Source: Vreelandella andesensis
GTDB lineage: Bacteria; Pseudomonadota; Gammaproteobacteria; Pseudomonadales; Halomonadaceae
Direction of reading: 5' to 3'
Assembly (NCBI RefSeq): GCF_003989795.1
Contig: NZ_RZHG01000008.1
Span: 144,209-208,208 of the forward strand
Length of the DNA stretch: 64,000 nucleotides
The notes under the pieces were generated by a model. That model searched no databases. It worked only from the letters and a program-made list of their open reading frames with translations, and was not told the origin of the DNA. The translations under genes and the position numbers were made by a program. Position 1 is the first letter of the stretch. Each line of letters begins with the position of its first letter. Of this stretch, positions 44,247-55,403 are shown in pieces.

Positions 44247-44629
44247 AAAAATCAACGCTGCCTTCCCATTTACGTCGTTTACTGCCTATTGCCAAGCGCG
44301 ATACCTATCGTTCTACCTATCGTTCTATCTCTTTATTGTTACTTTTTGGTTCACTCTACGCCCCTTAGATACGCCATCGCTACGCACCCCTATGGAAGAG
44401 ATAACCTTGAGTATAAATGACCACGATAACAATGAGATTCTTACTTAATGGCATAGCTAGGCTATTTTACCCGACCGCCACTTACCACCACGCTGGCAGC
44501 TGCCGCTACCCTGTCCGACGTCAGTATTTGAAGGTGATCGCTTAACCATCTGAATGGGGTGATAACAAGTGACATAAGCTCTCCCCTAGACAGCTCTGTA
44601 GCCGTTCACGAAGGCTGTTAAATTTCTAC
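44247..44629. other. Gene-free interval upstream of zwf
   Basis: About 380 bases between the zwf promoter sites and the porin terminator. A short imperfect repetition of CTATCGTTCTA occurs near 44307-44327. Nothing else was recognised. Confidence 0.5.
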
Positions 44630-44655
44630 AAAAAAGCCCGCGACGTATCGCGGGC
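44628..44655 (-). terminator. Terminator of the ScrY-like porin gene
   Basis: Perfect eight-base arms GCCCGCGA (44636-44643) and TCGCGGGC (44648-44655) with a four-base loop are followed by TTTTTTGT on the minus strand. It lies about 50 bases beyond the porin stop. Confidence 0.9.
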
Positions 44656-44702
44656 AATCAGCATTGGAGAAACAGTTTTCGCTAGAAAGCAGCGGCTTGC
44701 GC

Positions 44703-46338
<1,636 letters not shown>

Positions 46339-46597
46339 GCTTTACATCTTTTATTTTTAAAAGGTTGTTAGAAACGTGAGCTTGCGGCGCGCCTGCTTCA
46401 AATTTCCCTGGCTTGAGGCCAAGAGCATCTGTCTGACGCCTTACTGCACGGGTAGAACTAATCTGATCGACGCTCTTATTGACGCGCTCATCAGCACCCC
46501 CATTCAGTAGCACCGAACGCTTTGCCGTGAAGCCTTTTTTGAAGGATTATGTTGCAAAGCAACTACGCATGACCCCGTTAAATAACGCAAGACAGAA

Positions 46598-46611
46598 CTT
46601 AATCGATTAAG
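46598..46611. promoter_or_regulatory. LacI-type operator 1
   Basis: CTTAATCGATTAAG is a perfect palindrome with the central CG typical of LacI/GalR-family sites. It lies between the divergent porin and importer genes. Confidence 0.7.
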
Positions 46612-46749
46612 AGCTAGTAAACAAACAAGAAATTACCGATTATCGACCAATGTCTAAACTAACTATTAGGTTAGAAAAAAGTGATGCACCGGCATTAGAC
46701 AAAAGTCGCTATTGAACTTGTCGCGATGAAACGGCTAACTGGCAATCGA

Positions 46750-46763
46750 CTTAATCGTTTAAG
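46750..46763. promoter_or_regulatory. LacI-type operator 2
   Basis: CTTAATCGTTTAAG differs from operator 1 by one base. It is 61 bases before the binding-protein gene and 152 bases, centre to centre, from operator 1, a distance that could allow looping. The likely repressor is the LacI-family gene at 52989. Confidence 0.7.
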
Positions 46764-46824
46764 TAGGCGCTAACAGCGCCTCGAACACCCATCACCCACA
46801 ACAATAAATGCCGAGGAACGCCCT

Positions 46825-48096
46825 ATGAAAAAGACACTACTTACTTCTGCCATTGCGTTGGCTAGCATTGCTAGTGCAACAAGCTCTGCCCAGGCGGCCG
46901 AATTAACCATTTCTTGTGGAGCGGTTGGCGCCGAGCTTACCCTTTGCCAGGAAGGCGTAAGCGCTTGGGAAGAAAAAACTGGCCACAGTGTCGATGTAGT
47001 TTCAACGCCGAACTCGTCTACCGAACGTTTATCGCTTTACCAGCAAATTCTATCCGCCAATTCAAGCGACATTGATGTCATGCAGATTGATGTTGTCTGG
47101 CCTGGCTTACTGGCTAATCACCTGCTCGACCTGCGCGAAGTGCTCGGTGAGGATGCTGCGGCGGGTCATTTCGACACCATTGTTACCAACAACACTATCG
47201 AGGGCCGCCTCGTCGCGATGCCCTGGTTTACGGATGCGGGTGTTCTGTATTACCGCGAAGACTTGTTAGAAAAACATGGCCATGACGTGCCGACTACATG
47301 GCAAGAACTAACCGACATCGCACGTGACATCAAAGATGCCGAGCGCGCGGAAGGTGATGATCGCATGCAGGGCTTTGTCTTCCAGGGTCGTGCTTATGAA
47401 GGTCTTACTGTCAATGCACTGGAGTGGGTATCAAGCTTTGGTGGGGGCAGCGTAGTAGATCAAGATGGCGAAGTGACCATCAATAACGAAAAAGCTGCTG
47501 AAGCGCTCGACCTAGCTGCTTCTTGGATAGGTGATATCTCTCCAGTAGGTGTGCTGAATTATACGGAAGAAGAAGCACGGGGCGTTTTCCAAGGCGGCAA
47601 TGCAGTGTTTATGCGCAACTGGCCATACGCTTGGTCACTGGCACAAAGCGAAGATAGTGATGTACGCGATAAAGTCGGCGTTACCCAGTTGCCTGCTGGG
47701 GGAGAAGATGGCCAAAGTGCAGCGGGGTTAGGCGGCTGGAATTTAGCCGTATCGCGTTACAGCGAACATCCCGAGATAGCCGCTGATCTGGTCGCTTTCT
47801 TAGCTGGTGAAGAAGAGCAGAAACGTCGTGCCATCCAAGCATCTTATAACCCCACCATTGATGCGCTTTATCAAGACGAAGAAGTACTGGAAGCCGTTCC
47901 TTTCTTCGGCACCCTGTACGACACCTTTACCAATGCCGTCGCCCGCCCTTCCGCACCGACGGGTGATGCCTATGGCCGTGTGAGCAATGCTTTCTTCAGC
48001 GCTTCCCACGATGTGCTTTCAGGCAATAAAGATGGCGCTCAAGCCGTCGCTGACCTCGAAGGCGATCTACTCCGTCTGAAGCGTCGCAACTGGTAA
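46825..48096 (+). CDS. Sugar ABC transporter substrate-binding protein (alpha-glucoside type)
   Basis: This is a 423-residue family 1 periplasmic binding protein with a signal peptide (about 1-25, ending SSAQA). The body resembles AglE/ThuE, which bind sucrose, maltose or trehalose. It leads the operon: binding protein, two permeases, GH13 alpha-glucosidase and ATPase. Two LacI-type operators lie upstream. Which disaccharide it prefers cannot be told from the sequence; the ScrY-like porin and fructokinase point to sucrose, the glucosidase type also to maltose. Confidence 0.88.
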   Translation: MKKTLLTSAIALASIASATSSAQAAELTISCGAVGAELTLCQEGVSAWEEKTGHSVDVVSTPNSSTERLSLYQQILSANSSDIDVMQIDVVWPGLLANHLLDLREVLGEDAAAGHFDTIVTNNTIEGRLVAMPWFTDAGVLYYREDLLEKHGHDVPTTWQELTDIARDIKDAERAEGDDRMQGFVFQGRAYEGLTVNALEWVSSFGGGSVVDQDGEVTINNEKAAEALDLAASWIGDISPVGVLNYTEEEARGVFQGGNAVFMRNWPYAWSLAQSEDSDVRDKVGVTQLPAGGEDGQSAAGLGGWNLAVSRYSEHPEIAADLVAFLAGEEEQKRRAIQASYNPTIDALYQDEEVLEAVPFFGTLYDTFTNAVARPSAPTGDAYGRVSNAFFSASHDVLSGNKDGAQAVADLEGDLLRLKRRNW

Positions 48097-48110
48097 CCGC
48101 GGAGACACCT

Positions 48111-49097
48111 ATGTCGACCTCTTCCAACAACAGCGCGCCCCTGGGGGCGCGCTCAGCCGTGGCGCCTGCACGTCGGCATCGCGGCACTAAAGTTCGCCGC
48201 CAACGGGTTAAAGCGGCGTGGCTGTTCTTGGCCCCCATGCTCATTGCATTAACACTGGTCGCTGGTTGGCCGTTAATGCGAACCTTTTTCCTCAGTTTTA
48301 CCGATGCTTCTCTATCTGATTTAGGTGCGGCTAACTTCATCGGATTCGAAAACTATCTGGTCTCCGAAAACGGCCGCTGGTTCGGAATACTGGCCGATCC
48401 GGTGTGGTGGCAATCTGTTTGGAACACTGTTTACTTCTCAGTGGTTTCGGTTTCGTTAGAAGTCGTTTTCGGTGTCATTGTGGCGCTGATTCTTAATGCG
48501 GAGTTTAAGGGGCGAACCATTGTTCGCGCGTCCGTGCTGATTCCCTGGGCAATCCCCACCATCGTATCCGCACAAATGTGGGCGTGGATGCTTAACGACC
48601 AGTTCGGCATCATCAACCACTTATTAATGACCGTTGGAATTATCGACAATCCTATTGCTTGGACTGCAAGCGCCACCTACTCGATGTGGGCAGTCATCAT
48701 GGTCGACGTCTGGAAAACAATTCCGTTTGTCGCCCTGTTGGTGCTAGCCGCCCTGCAAATGCTGCCGAAAGATTGTTACGAAGCCGCAGAAGTCGACGGC
48801 ATTCACCCCGTGCGTGTGTTCTTCAAAGTTACTTTGCCGCTCATTACGCCGGCCCTAATGGTCGCGGTGATTTTTCGCCTGCTCGACGCCCTACGGGTGT
48901 TCGACGTGATCTACGTGTTGACCTCTAACTCGACAAGCACGATGTCGATGTCGGTCTATGCACGCCAGCAACTGGTTGAGTTCCAGGATGTAGGCTATGG
49001 CAGCGCCGCCTCGACATTGTTGTTCTTGATTATTGCCCTGGCCACCGTTGCTTACCTTTATTTAGGTCGTAATAAAATACAACTAGGAGGTGACTGA
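48111..49097 (+). CDS. Sugar ABC transporter permease (ThuF/AglF/MalF type)
   Basis: This is a 328-residue inner-membrane permease. A basic N-terminal tail (RRHRGTKVRRQR) precedes about six transmembrane helices. The EAA motif is CYEAAEVDGIHPVRVFFKVTLP. It follows the binding-protein gene after 14 bases and overlaps the next permease by one base (TGATG). It forms the import channel with the next gene product. Confidence 0.9.
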   Translation: MSTSSNNSAPLGARSAVAPARRHRGTKVRRQRVKAAWLFLAPMLIALTLVAGWPLMRTFFLSFTDASLSDLGAANFIGFENYLVSENGRWFGILADPVWWQSVWNTVYFSVVSVSLEVVFGVIVALILNAEFKGRTIVRASVLIPWAIPTIVSAQMWAWMLNDQFGIINHLLMTVGIIDNPIAWTASATYSMWAVIMVDVWKTIPFVALLVLAALQMLPKDCYEAAEVDGIHPVRVFFKVTLPLITPALMVAVIFRLLDALRVFDVIYVLTSNSTSTMSMSVYARQQLVEFQDVGYGSAASTLLFLIIALATVAYLYLGRNKIQLGGD

Positions 49098-49939
49098 TGA
49101 AACAACGTCAGTTAGCCAAAATTGCTAAGCGCGTTGGCTTCTGGGCCTTAATCGCGCTGATTATGGTATATGCCGTCTTCCCGTTTTATTACGCGGTAAT
49201 TACCTCGCTCAAACCTTCTAGTGACTTATTCCAGGTTGAGCTTTGGCCTTCGAACTGGAATTTGGACAACTACGCTCAGATCTTTAGCCAGTCGAGCTTT
49301 ATACGCGCGATTTTTAACTCGGTTGTCGTGGCATTTAGCGTTGTTTTTATCGCGCTGCTTCTGGGCATCACTGCCTCGTATGCATTGGGCCGGGTTCGCT
49401 TCCGTGGTCGCTCCACCGTCATGCTGGTCATCCTTGGGGTGTCTATGTTCCCTCAAGTAGCGGTGCTTTCTGGCTTGTTTGAAGTGATTCGCGCATTAAA
49501 TCTCTACAATAATCCGCTCGGTCTTATTCTGAGCTACACCATTTTCACGCTGCCCTTCACTGTGTGGGTGCTTACCACCTTCATGAAAGAGTTACCCATG
49601 GAGCTGGAAGAAGCCGCCATCATGGATGGGGCAACGCCTTGGATTACGATTACTAAAGTTTTCCTACCGCTAATGTGGCCTGCCATGGCAACCACCGGCC
49701 TGCTTGCCTTTATTGCTGCCTGGAATGAGTTCCTGTTTGCCCTGACCTTCACACTGACGGATGCCCAACGCACCGTTCCCGTTGCCATTGCCCTACTGTC
49801 GGGCGGTAGCGCCTACGAGCTGCCTTGGGGACCAATCATGGCCGCGTCGGTAGTTGTCACCGTGCCATTGGTTATTTTGGTCATCATTTTCCAACGTCGC
49901 ATTGTTTCAGGCTTAACTGCAGGTGCAGTTAAAGGCTAA
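49097..49939 (+). CDS. Sugar ABC transporter permease (ThuG/AglG/MalG type)
   Basis: This is a 280-residue permease with about six helices. The EAA motif ELEEAAIMDGATPWITITKVFLP is quoted here by its core EEAAIMDGATPW. FAGWNEFLFAL-type sequence (here IAAWNEFLFALTF) is the MalG signature. It is coupled by overlap to the upstream permease gene; the alpha-glucosidase gene follows after 37 bases. Confidence 0.9.
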   Translation: MKQRQLAKIAKRVGFWALIALIMVYAVFPFYYAVITSLKPSSDLFQVELWPSNWNLDNYAQIFSQSSFIRAIFNSVVVAFSVVFIALLLGITASYALGRVRFRGRSTVMLVILGVSMFPQVAVLSGLFEVIRALNLYNNPLGLILSYTIFTLPFTVWVLTTFMKELPMELEEAAIMDGATPWITITKVFLPLMWPAMATTGLLAFIAAWNEFLFALTFTLTDAQRTVPVAIALLSGGSAYELPWGPIMAASVVVTVPLVILVIIFQRRIVSGLTAGAVKG

Positions 49940-49976
49940 GCATGGCTGTTATTAACGTTTTACTAAGGATTGATTC

Positions 49977-51593
49977 ATGCAAGACAAACTGACCTGGTGG
50001 CGCGGCGGCGTTATTTATCAAATTTACCCGCGCAGCTTTTTAGACAGCCGTGGTGACGGTATTGGTGACCTGAAAGGCATTACCGCAAAGCTCGATTATG
50101 TGGCCTCTTTGAACGTTGATGGTGTCTGGCTTTCGCCTTTCTTCACGTCACCCATGCTTGATTTTGGCTACGACGTTAGCGATTACCGAGACGTCGACCC
50201 TATGTTCGGCACGCTGGATGATTTCAAGGCGCTACTTGAAAAGGCTCATTCGCTCGGTCTAAAAGTGATGATCGACCAGGTCATCAGCCATACATCTGAA
50301 CAGCACGCGTGGTTTAAAGAGAGCCGTCAGAATAGAACCAACCCCAAAGCCGATTGGTTTGTGTGGGCAGACCCAAAACCCGATGGCACACCCCCTAATA
50401 ACTGGCTGTCTATTTTTGGCGGCCCTGCCTGGACGTTTGATTCTCGCCGCCAGCAGTATTATCTGCACAATTTTTTGACCAGCCAGCCGGATGTCAACTT
50501 TCACAACCCGGAAGCCCGTCAGGCACAGCTGGACAACATGCGCTTTTGGCTGGATCTTGGCGTTGATGGTTTCCGCTTGGATACGGTCAACTTCTACTTC
50601 CACGACGCCGAGCTACGTGACAATCCCCCGGTACCGAAAGGCGAATCCAAGACCCTGGGCGCACCGGAGGCTAACCCGTACACGTGGCAGCGCCATGTCT
50701 ACGATATTAGCCGCCCTGAAAACGTATCGTTTTTGAAAGATTTACGCGCATTGATGGATGAGTATCCTGGCACAACAACCGTGGGCGAAATCGGCGATGA
50801 CAATCCGCTTGAGCGCATGGCCGAATACACGGCGGGTGGCGATAAGCTGCATATGGCCTACACCTTCGACTTACTCAACAAGCCGCGCTCTGCCAGCTAC
50901 CTTCGTCATGTCATCGAGCGTTTTCAGCATTTAGCGGGCGATGCCTGGCCCTGCTGGGCAACGTCTAACCATGATGTTGAGCGTAGCGCGTCACGCTGGG
51001 GAGCTGAGGAAGATCCTATTGCTTACCCCAACGTAATGCTCGCTATGCTGTTTTCCCTACGCGGCAGCGTCTGCCTTTATCAAGGGGAAGAGTTAGGGCT
51101 TCCGGAAGCTGACGTGCCCTTCGAGCGTATTCAAGATCCTTACGGCAAAGTGCTATGGCCAGAGTTTAAGGGCCGAGATGGCTGTCGCACGCCAATGCCG
51201 TGGACAGATGGCATACAGGCAGGCTTCTCCCCGGTTGAACCATGGCTTCCCGTGGAATCACGTCACCTGGACTTATCTGTTAGCCGTCAACAAGAGAACC
51301 CCGATTCAACACTTAATAGAGTGCGCCGGATGCTAGCCTTCCGCCAAACGCACTCCGCGCTGTTCGACGGTGATTTGAACTTGGTTGACGTTGGCGAAGA
51401 GCTACTGGGCTTTATTCGTCAAAATGACCAAGAGAAAGTGCTGTGTGTCTTTAACTTGACGGGGAATGAGCAACAAACAACGCTCTCTGCAGACGTCATC
51501 CGTGACCTAGATGAACACGGCTTTAATACGGCGCGCGAGGGCAATGTACTGACGCTTCCCGCTTATCAAGCCGCCTTTATGCACATTGCTTAG
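49977..51593 (+). CDS. GH13 alpha-glucosidase
   Basis: This is a 538-residue glycoside hydrolase family 13 enzyme that cleaves terminal alpha-glucosyl bonds of maltose, sucrose and short oligosaccharides. The catalytic triad is at Asp202 (GFRLDTVN), Glu271 (TTVGEIGDD) and Asp333 (TSNHDVE). These numbers coincide with those I recall for the Halomonas sp. H11 enzyme, which it closely resembles. No signal peptide is present, so the sugar is split in the cytoplasm after import. It lies inside the sugar ABC operon. Confidence 0.93.
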   Translation: MQDKLTWWRGGVIYQIYPRSFLDSRGDGIGDLKGITAKLDYVASLNVDGVWLSPFFTSPMLDFGYDVSDYRDVDPMFGTLDDFKALLEKAHSLGLKVMIDQVISHTSEQHAWFKESRQNRTNPKADWFVWADPKPDGTPPNNWLSIFGGPAWTFDSRRQQYYLHNFLTSQPDVNFHNPEARQAQLDNMRFWLDLGVDGFRLDTVNFYFHDAELRDNPPVPKGESKTLGAPEANPYTWQRHVYDISRPENVSFLKDLRALMDEYPGTTTVGEIGDDNPLERMAEYTAGGDKLHMAYTFDLLNKPRSASYLRHVIERFQHLAGDAWPCWATSNHDVERSASRWGAEEDPIAYPNVMLAMLFSLRGSVCLYQGEELGLPEADVPFERIQDPYGKVLWPEFKGRDGCRTPMPWTDGIQAGFSPVEPWLPVESRHLDLSVSRQQENPDSTLNRVRRMLAFRQTHSALFDGDLNLVDVGEELLGFIRQNDQEKVLCVFNLTGNEQQTTLSADVIRDLDEHGFNTAREGNVLTLPAYQAAFMHIA

Positions 51594-51623
51594 TCAAACC
51601 AATAACAACATTCAATAACGATA

Positions 51624-51660
51624 GTCGGCCCAATACAAGGAATCCTGCATTGAGGCCGAC
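51624..51660 (+). other. Intercistronic stem-loop before the ATPase gene
   Basis: Arms GTCGGCCCAAT and ATTGaGGCCGAC pair over eleven bases with one bulge. The ribosome binding site AAGGAG follows at once. With no T run it probably stabilises or tunes the downstream message. Confidence 0.55.
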
Positions 51661-51672
51661 AAGGAGCTAACC

Positions 51673-52779
51673 ATGGCAAGTGTTACGCTTGAAAAGATCA
51701 ACAAAGTATTTGGCCGTGATCACATTATTAAAGATGTTGATCTAACCATTGGCGACGGTGAGTTTGTCGTCTTTGTTGGCCCATCCGGCTGTGGCAAATC
51801 CACGCTGCTGCGCCTTATCGCAGGGCTAGAGTCGATCACTGACGGTGACTTAAACATTGGTGACACGCTAGTCAACGACCTTCCCCCGCGTGAGCGTGGT
51901 GTGGGCATGGTGTTCCAATCGTATGCCCTTTACCCGCATATGACGGTGTATGACAACATGGCCTTTGGCTTAAAGCTGGCCAAAGCGGATAAAGAAACGG
52001 TACATGAGCGGGTAATGAGCACCGCTAAAATCTTGCAACTCGAAGAACTGCTGCACCGCAAACCGAAAGCGCTTTCGGGCGGTCAGCGTCAGCGTGTTGC
52101 AATGGGCCGCGCGATGGCACGCGAGCCGCGCATCCTACTGTTCGATGAGCCGCTCTCTAACCTGGATGCTTCACTGCGCGTACAAATGCGTAACGAAATC
52201 GCTAGGCTGCACAATCGCTTAGGTTCTACCATGATTTACGTAACCCATGATCAAGTCGAAGCCATGACGCTGGCAGATAAAATCGTGGTGCTCAAAGGCG
52301 GCCAAATCGAGCAGGTGGGTAGCCCGCATGAACTTTACCAGCGCCCAGCCACCAAGTTTGTTGCGGGCTTCATGGGTTCTCCTACCATGAACTTTATGCC
52401 TGCAGAACTCACTAGTGGCTCAAAAGAGGGTTGCCGGGTGACTGCAAAAGGAGTGGGAGAAGTCGCCCTTCCTCAAGCGGCAGATACCTATCGCACAGGC
52501 AGCGCTCTCACGTTAGGCGTCCGCCCTGAGCACCTTCGCCTAGAAGCACCAACAGACGAAAACTGCTTTGAGATTTTCAATGTCGAATACTTAGGTAATG
52601 AGGTCTATGTCTACCTAGAACCCAAGGAGGGCGATACATTACTCATTCACCGTAGCGAAGCCCCAAGCCAGTGGAAAGAAGGACAGAAAGTATCCTTGGT
52701 ACCTGATAATGCACATGTGCATCTATTTGATGAAAGCGGTGCAGCACTGATGCTTGCTGAGACTCGCTCCGCAGCCTAA
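51673..52779 (+). CDS. Sugar ABC transporter ATP-binding protein (UgpC/MalK type)
   Basis: This is a 368-residue ATPase. Walker A GPSGCGKST is at about 35-43, signature LSGGQRQRVAMGRA, Walker B ILLFDEPLSNLD. A C-terminal TOBE/OB regulatory region (about 240-365) is present, as in MalK, UgpC and ThuK. It completes the importer. Such ATPases sometimes serve several sugar importers, so wider use is possible. Confidence 0.92.
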   Translation: MASVTLEKINKVFGRDHIIKDVDLTIGDGEFVVFVGPSGCGKSTLLRLIAGLESITDGDLNIGDTLVNDLPPRERGVGMVFQSYALYPHMTVYDNMAFGLKLAKADKETVHERVMSTAKILQLEELLHRKPKALSGGQRQRVAMGRAMAREPRILLFDEPLSNLDASLRVQMRNEIARLHNRLGSTMIYVTHDQVEAMTLADKIVVLKGGQIEQVGSPHELYQRPATKFVAGFMGSPTMNFMPAELTSGSKEGCRVTAKGVGEVALPQAADTYRTGSALTLGVRPEHLRLEAPTDENCFEIFNVEYLGNEVYVYLEPKEGDTLLIHRSEAPSQWKEGQKVSLVPDNAHVHLFDESGAALMLAETRSAA

Positions 52780-52804
52780 TTAACGGCGGTTAGTGATACT
52801 GCTT

Positions 52805-52918
52805 AACATTAATAGTTGGTGCTGACGACCATTAATGTTCAACTGAGCCCACAGCGGCCTTTGATGAAATTCCCACCCTGTGTAATGGTGGTAAGAATAA
52901 CGTCAAGGCCGTTATTTT
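52805..52918 (+). terminator. Two hairpins at the end of the sugar ABC operon
   Basis: The first (AACATTAAT 52805-52813 with ATTAATGTT 52831-52839, plus inner GTTG/CGAC) is AT-rich and lacks a T run. The second has outer arms CGGCCT..GA (52855-52864) and TCAAGGCCG (52903-52911) around an inner CCACC/GGTGG, then TTATTTT. The second is the better terminator candidate. Confidence 0.55.
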
Positions 52919-52988
52919 GTGCGTGTGATTTATGTAGTTAACCTGCGCTGTAAAATAATAGTTAACCATTAGACAGGATAGGAAGCCC

Positions 52989-54038
52989 GTGACCGCCCAT
53001 CGTCGAATGACTCTCAAGGATCTAGCCACAGAAATCGGCGTTTCTACCGCGACAATATCGAATGCATTTAACCGCCCCGACCAGCTTTCCCCTCTTCTGC
53101 GTGATCGCATTTTAAGTGAGGCCAAGCGCATGGGGTATAACGGCCCAGATGCCAAGGCGCGGAGCCTGCGCACCGGGCGATCAAGCATTGTGGCGGTTAT
53201 TCTCGCTGAGAGCCTGACCTACAGCCTTAATGATGCTGTCGCCAGTGAGTTTTTATCAGGTGTCGCTGAAGTGCTCGATGCCCATGGTCATACCATGCTG
53301 TTACTGCCTGGCCGAGGCCATGCTTCCCAGCCACCAGGATCTGCCAACATTGCTGATGGCTTTATCGTCTACGGCCTAATGCCCAATAACAAGCTACTCA
53401 GCGAGCTTCCTTCGCAGCGCCCCCTGGTATCCGTCGATTTTGATATTGATGGCAGCCCGACTGTCCATATTGATGACCAGGATGCAAGCTACCATATTGC
53501 CCAGCACGCGTTAAAAACGCGACCAAAGCGGCCAGCGGTGATTAATCTTCGCCTGACAAAAGAGCATTGCAACGGGCGGGTTACCGCTGAACATACACTG
53601 TTACCCAATAGCAGCACCATTAGCCGTGCTCGCTTAGCAGGCTTTCACGCAGCGCTCAGTGAGTGGGGGTACGACACGGCGCAGATACCGCTTTGGAATA
53701 TCGAAGAAAACGTGTTTGATATTTGCGCTCCGGTTATCACACAGATCCTCGACGCACCGGCTGACCAGCGGCCCGACCTGCTTTTGTGCATGTCCGACCG
53801 AATCGCACTGACTGCGTTAACCCTAGCGGAACAGCGACAGATTAACGTACCGGAAGCGTTGAGAATTACCGGATTTGACGGCATTGCGGAGGGGCAATAC
53901 AGGTCGCCACGATTAACCACCGTTCGCCAGGATAGCGCCGATAAAGGCCGTGTCGCAGCGCAGATTATTTTGGGCCGTTTACCCAAACAACCACAACTGC
54001 TCAAAACAGAACTGATCGTGGGAGAAACTTGCCCATAG
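52989..54038 (+). CDS. LacI-family transcriptional regulator
   Basis: This is a 349-residue repressor with the N-terminal LacI helix-turn-helix and hinge (MTLKDLATEIGVSTATISNAF region, about 7-28) and a sugar-binding domain. The start is GTG 52989 with AGGAAG nearby; an ATG six codons later would leave the helix-turn-helix almost whole. It follows the sugar ABC operon and probably controls it and the porin through the TTAATCGATTAA-type operators. Direct repeats TAGTTAACC (52935 and 52959) in its own promoter may matter for its own control. Confidence 0.88.
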   Translation: MTAHRRMTLKDLATEIGVSTATISNAFNRPDQLSPLLRDRILSEAKRMGYNGPDAKARSLRTGRSSIVAVILAESLTYSLNDAVASEFLSGVAEVLDAHGHTMLLLPGRGHASQPPGSANIADGFIVYGLMPNNKLLSELPSQRPLVSVDFDIDGSPTVHIDDQDASYHIAQHALKTRPKRPAVINLRLTKEHCNGRVTAEHTLLPNSSTISRARLAGFHAALSEWGYDTAQIPLWNIEENVFDICAPVITQILDAPADQRPDLLLCMSDRIALTALTLAEQRQINVPEALRITGFDGIAEGQYRSPRLTTVRQDSADKGRVAAQIILGRLPKQPQLLKTELIVGETCP

Positions 54039-54068
54039 CCGCTAACGGTTTGTCGATAAAGCCCGGTC

Positions 54069-54124
54069 ATCGCGTCTTGTTCATCACGTCTGGGTTATTA
54101 CGTCTGGGTTATCACGTCTCGGAT
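54069..54124. repeat. Four tandem 14-bp repeats
   Basis: Imperfect copies of ATCACGTCTGGGTT lie head to tail between the convergent LacI-family and gap genes. The middle two differ by one base. Confidence 0.8.
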
Positions 54125-54187
54125 AGCACCTTGGGCAATACTTCTTTGGCGCGTCCCTGCGCCAGCGCAATAGAAAAATATGGCTGC

Positions 54188-55192
54188 TTACTGAGCAGAT
54201 TTCTGCATAGCAATGGCGGTATCCAGCATACGGTTGGAGAACCCCCATTCATTGTCGTACCAGGCCATAATTTTCACCAAACGGCCATTCACCCGGGTGT
54301 GATTAGTGTCAAAAGTAGACGAATGCGCATCATGGTTGAAATCGATAGACACCAGCGGCTGTGCGTTTACGGCTAACACAGACGAAGTCGCCGCCGCTTT
54401 TTCAACAACCGCGTTGATCTCTTCAGCGGTAGTGTCACGGCCAGCGGTGAAGGTCAGATCCACCAACGAGACGTTGATCACCGGCACGCGAACCGCCAGG
54501 CCATCAAACTTACCCGCCAATTCCGGCAACACCTTGCCGACGGCAGCCGCAGCACCCGTCTTGGTCGGAATCATCGACTGTGTCGCACTGCGCGCCCGGT
54601 AGGGGTCAGTGTGATAAACATCCGACAGGTTTTGATCATTGGTGTAGGCATGGATCGTTGTCATCAGGCCATTTTCAATCCCTACGGCATCGTTTATAGC
54701 TTTCGCCACCGGTGCCAAACAGTTGGTAGTGCAGGAAGCGTTAGAGACAACGGTATCCTCAGCGGTCAACACACCTTCATTGACGCCATAAACGATCATC
54801 GCATCGGCGTCCGGGCTGGGCGCAGAAATCAACACGCGCTTTGCACCCGCTTCAATATGCTTGGCAGCCGCCTCGCGCTTGGTAAAAAGGCCGGTGCATT
54901 CCATGACGATATCGATGTTCATGGATGCCCAAGGCAAGTTGGCAGGATCTCGCTCGGAGGAAATCGCAATGCGGTCACCATCAACACGGATGCTCTCAGC
55001 ATCGTGTTCAACAGCAAAGGGAAAGTGGCCGTGAACCGTATCGTGACGCAGCAGGTGCGAATTAAGCGAAGGATCGCCTAAATCGTTAATCGCAACCACT
55101 TGGACGCGATCCCGATAGCTATTTTCGTAAAGCGCACGCAGTACGTTGCGACCAATCCGTCCAAATCCGTTAATGGCAACTCTTATTGTCAT
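54188..55192 (-). CDS. gap: Glyceraldehyde-3-phosphate dehydrogenase
   Basis: This 334-residue enzyme oxidises glyceraldehyde 3-phosphate with phosphate to 1,3-bisphosphoglycerate. The NAD-binding [12 protein letters not shown] opens the protein and the catalytic cysteine is Cys154 in [12 protein letters not shown]. It is divergent from pyk, and the shared promoter region carries a HexR-type operator. Together they handle the triose half of Entner-Doudoroff flux. Confidence 0.95.
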   Translation of the reverse strand: MTIRVAINGFGRIGRNVLRALYENSYRDRVQVVAINDLGDPSLNSHLLRHDTVHGHFPFAVEHDAESIRVDGDRIAISSERDPANLPWASMNIDIVMECTGLFTKREAAAKHIEAGAKRVLISAPSPDADAMIVYGVNEGVLTAEDTVVSNASCTTNCLAPVAKAINDAVGIENGLMTTIHAYTNDQNLSDVYHTDPYRARSATQSMIPTKTGAAAAVGKVLPELAGKFDGLAVRVPVINVSLVDLTFTAGRDTTAEEINAVVEKAAATSSVLAVNAQPLVSIDFNHDAHSSTFDTNHTRVNGRLVKIMAWYDNEWGFSNRMLDTAIAMQKSAQ

Positions 55193-55325
55193 GATGGCAC
55201 CTCGATCAAGCAGTGGTAGTAAATGGCGTACCTGGTAAAAAAATTACTAAAAATACGTATTTATTCGCTCTAAAGTCGATAAAAGACTAATTAAACCGAC
55301 TGTAAGGGCTTATAACGCTCCAATA

Positions 55326-55340
55326 TGTAGTAAAATTACT
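55326..55340. promoter_or_regulatory. HexR-type operator between gap and pyk
   Basis: TGTAGTAAAATTACT matches the recalled HexR consensus except at the last base. It is 64 bases from pyk and 134 from gap. A weaker related word (GGTAAAAAAATTACT) lies nearer gap at about 55234-55248. Confidence 0.68.
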
Positions 55341-55403
55341 ATATAAAGGCTACCGTAGTCCAATAAATAATCACTGCCAAGATACTCAACAGGAGAAACC
55401 TTT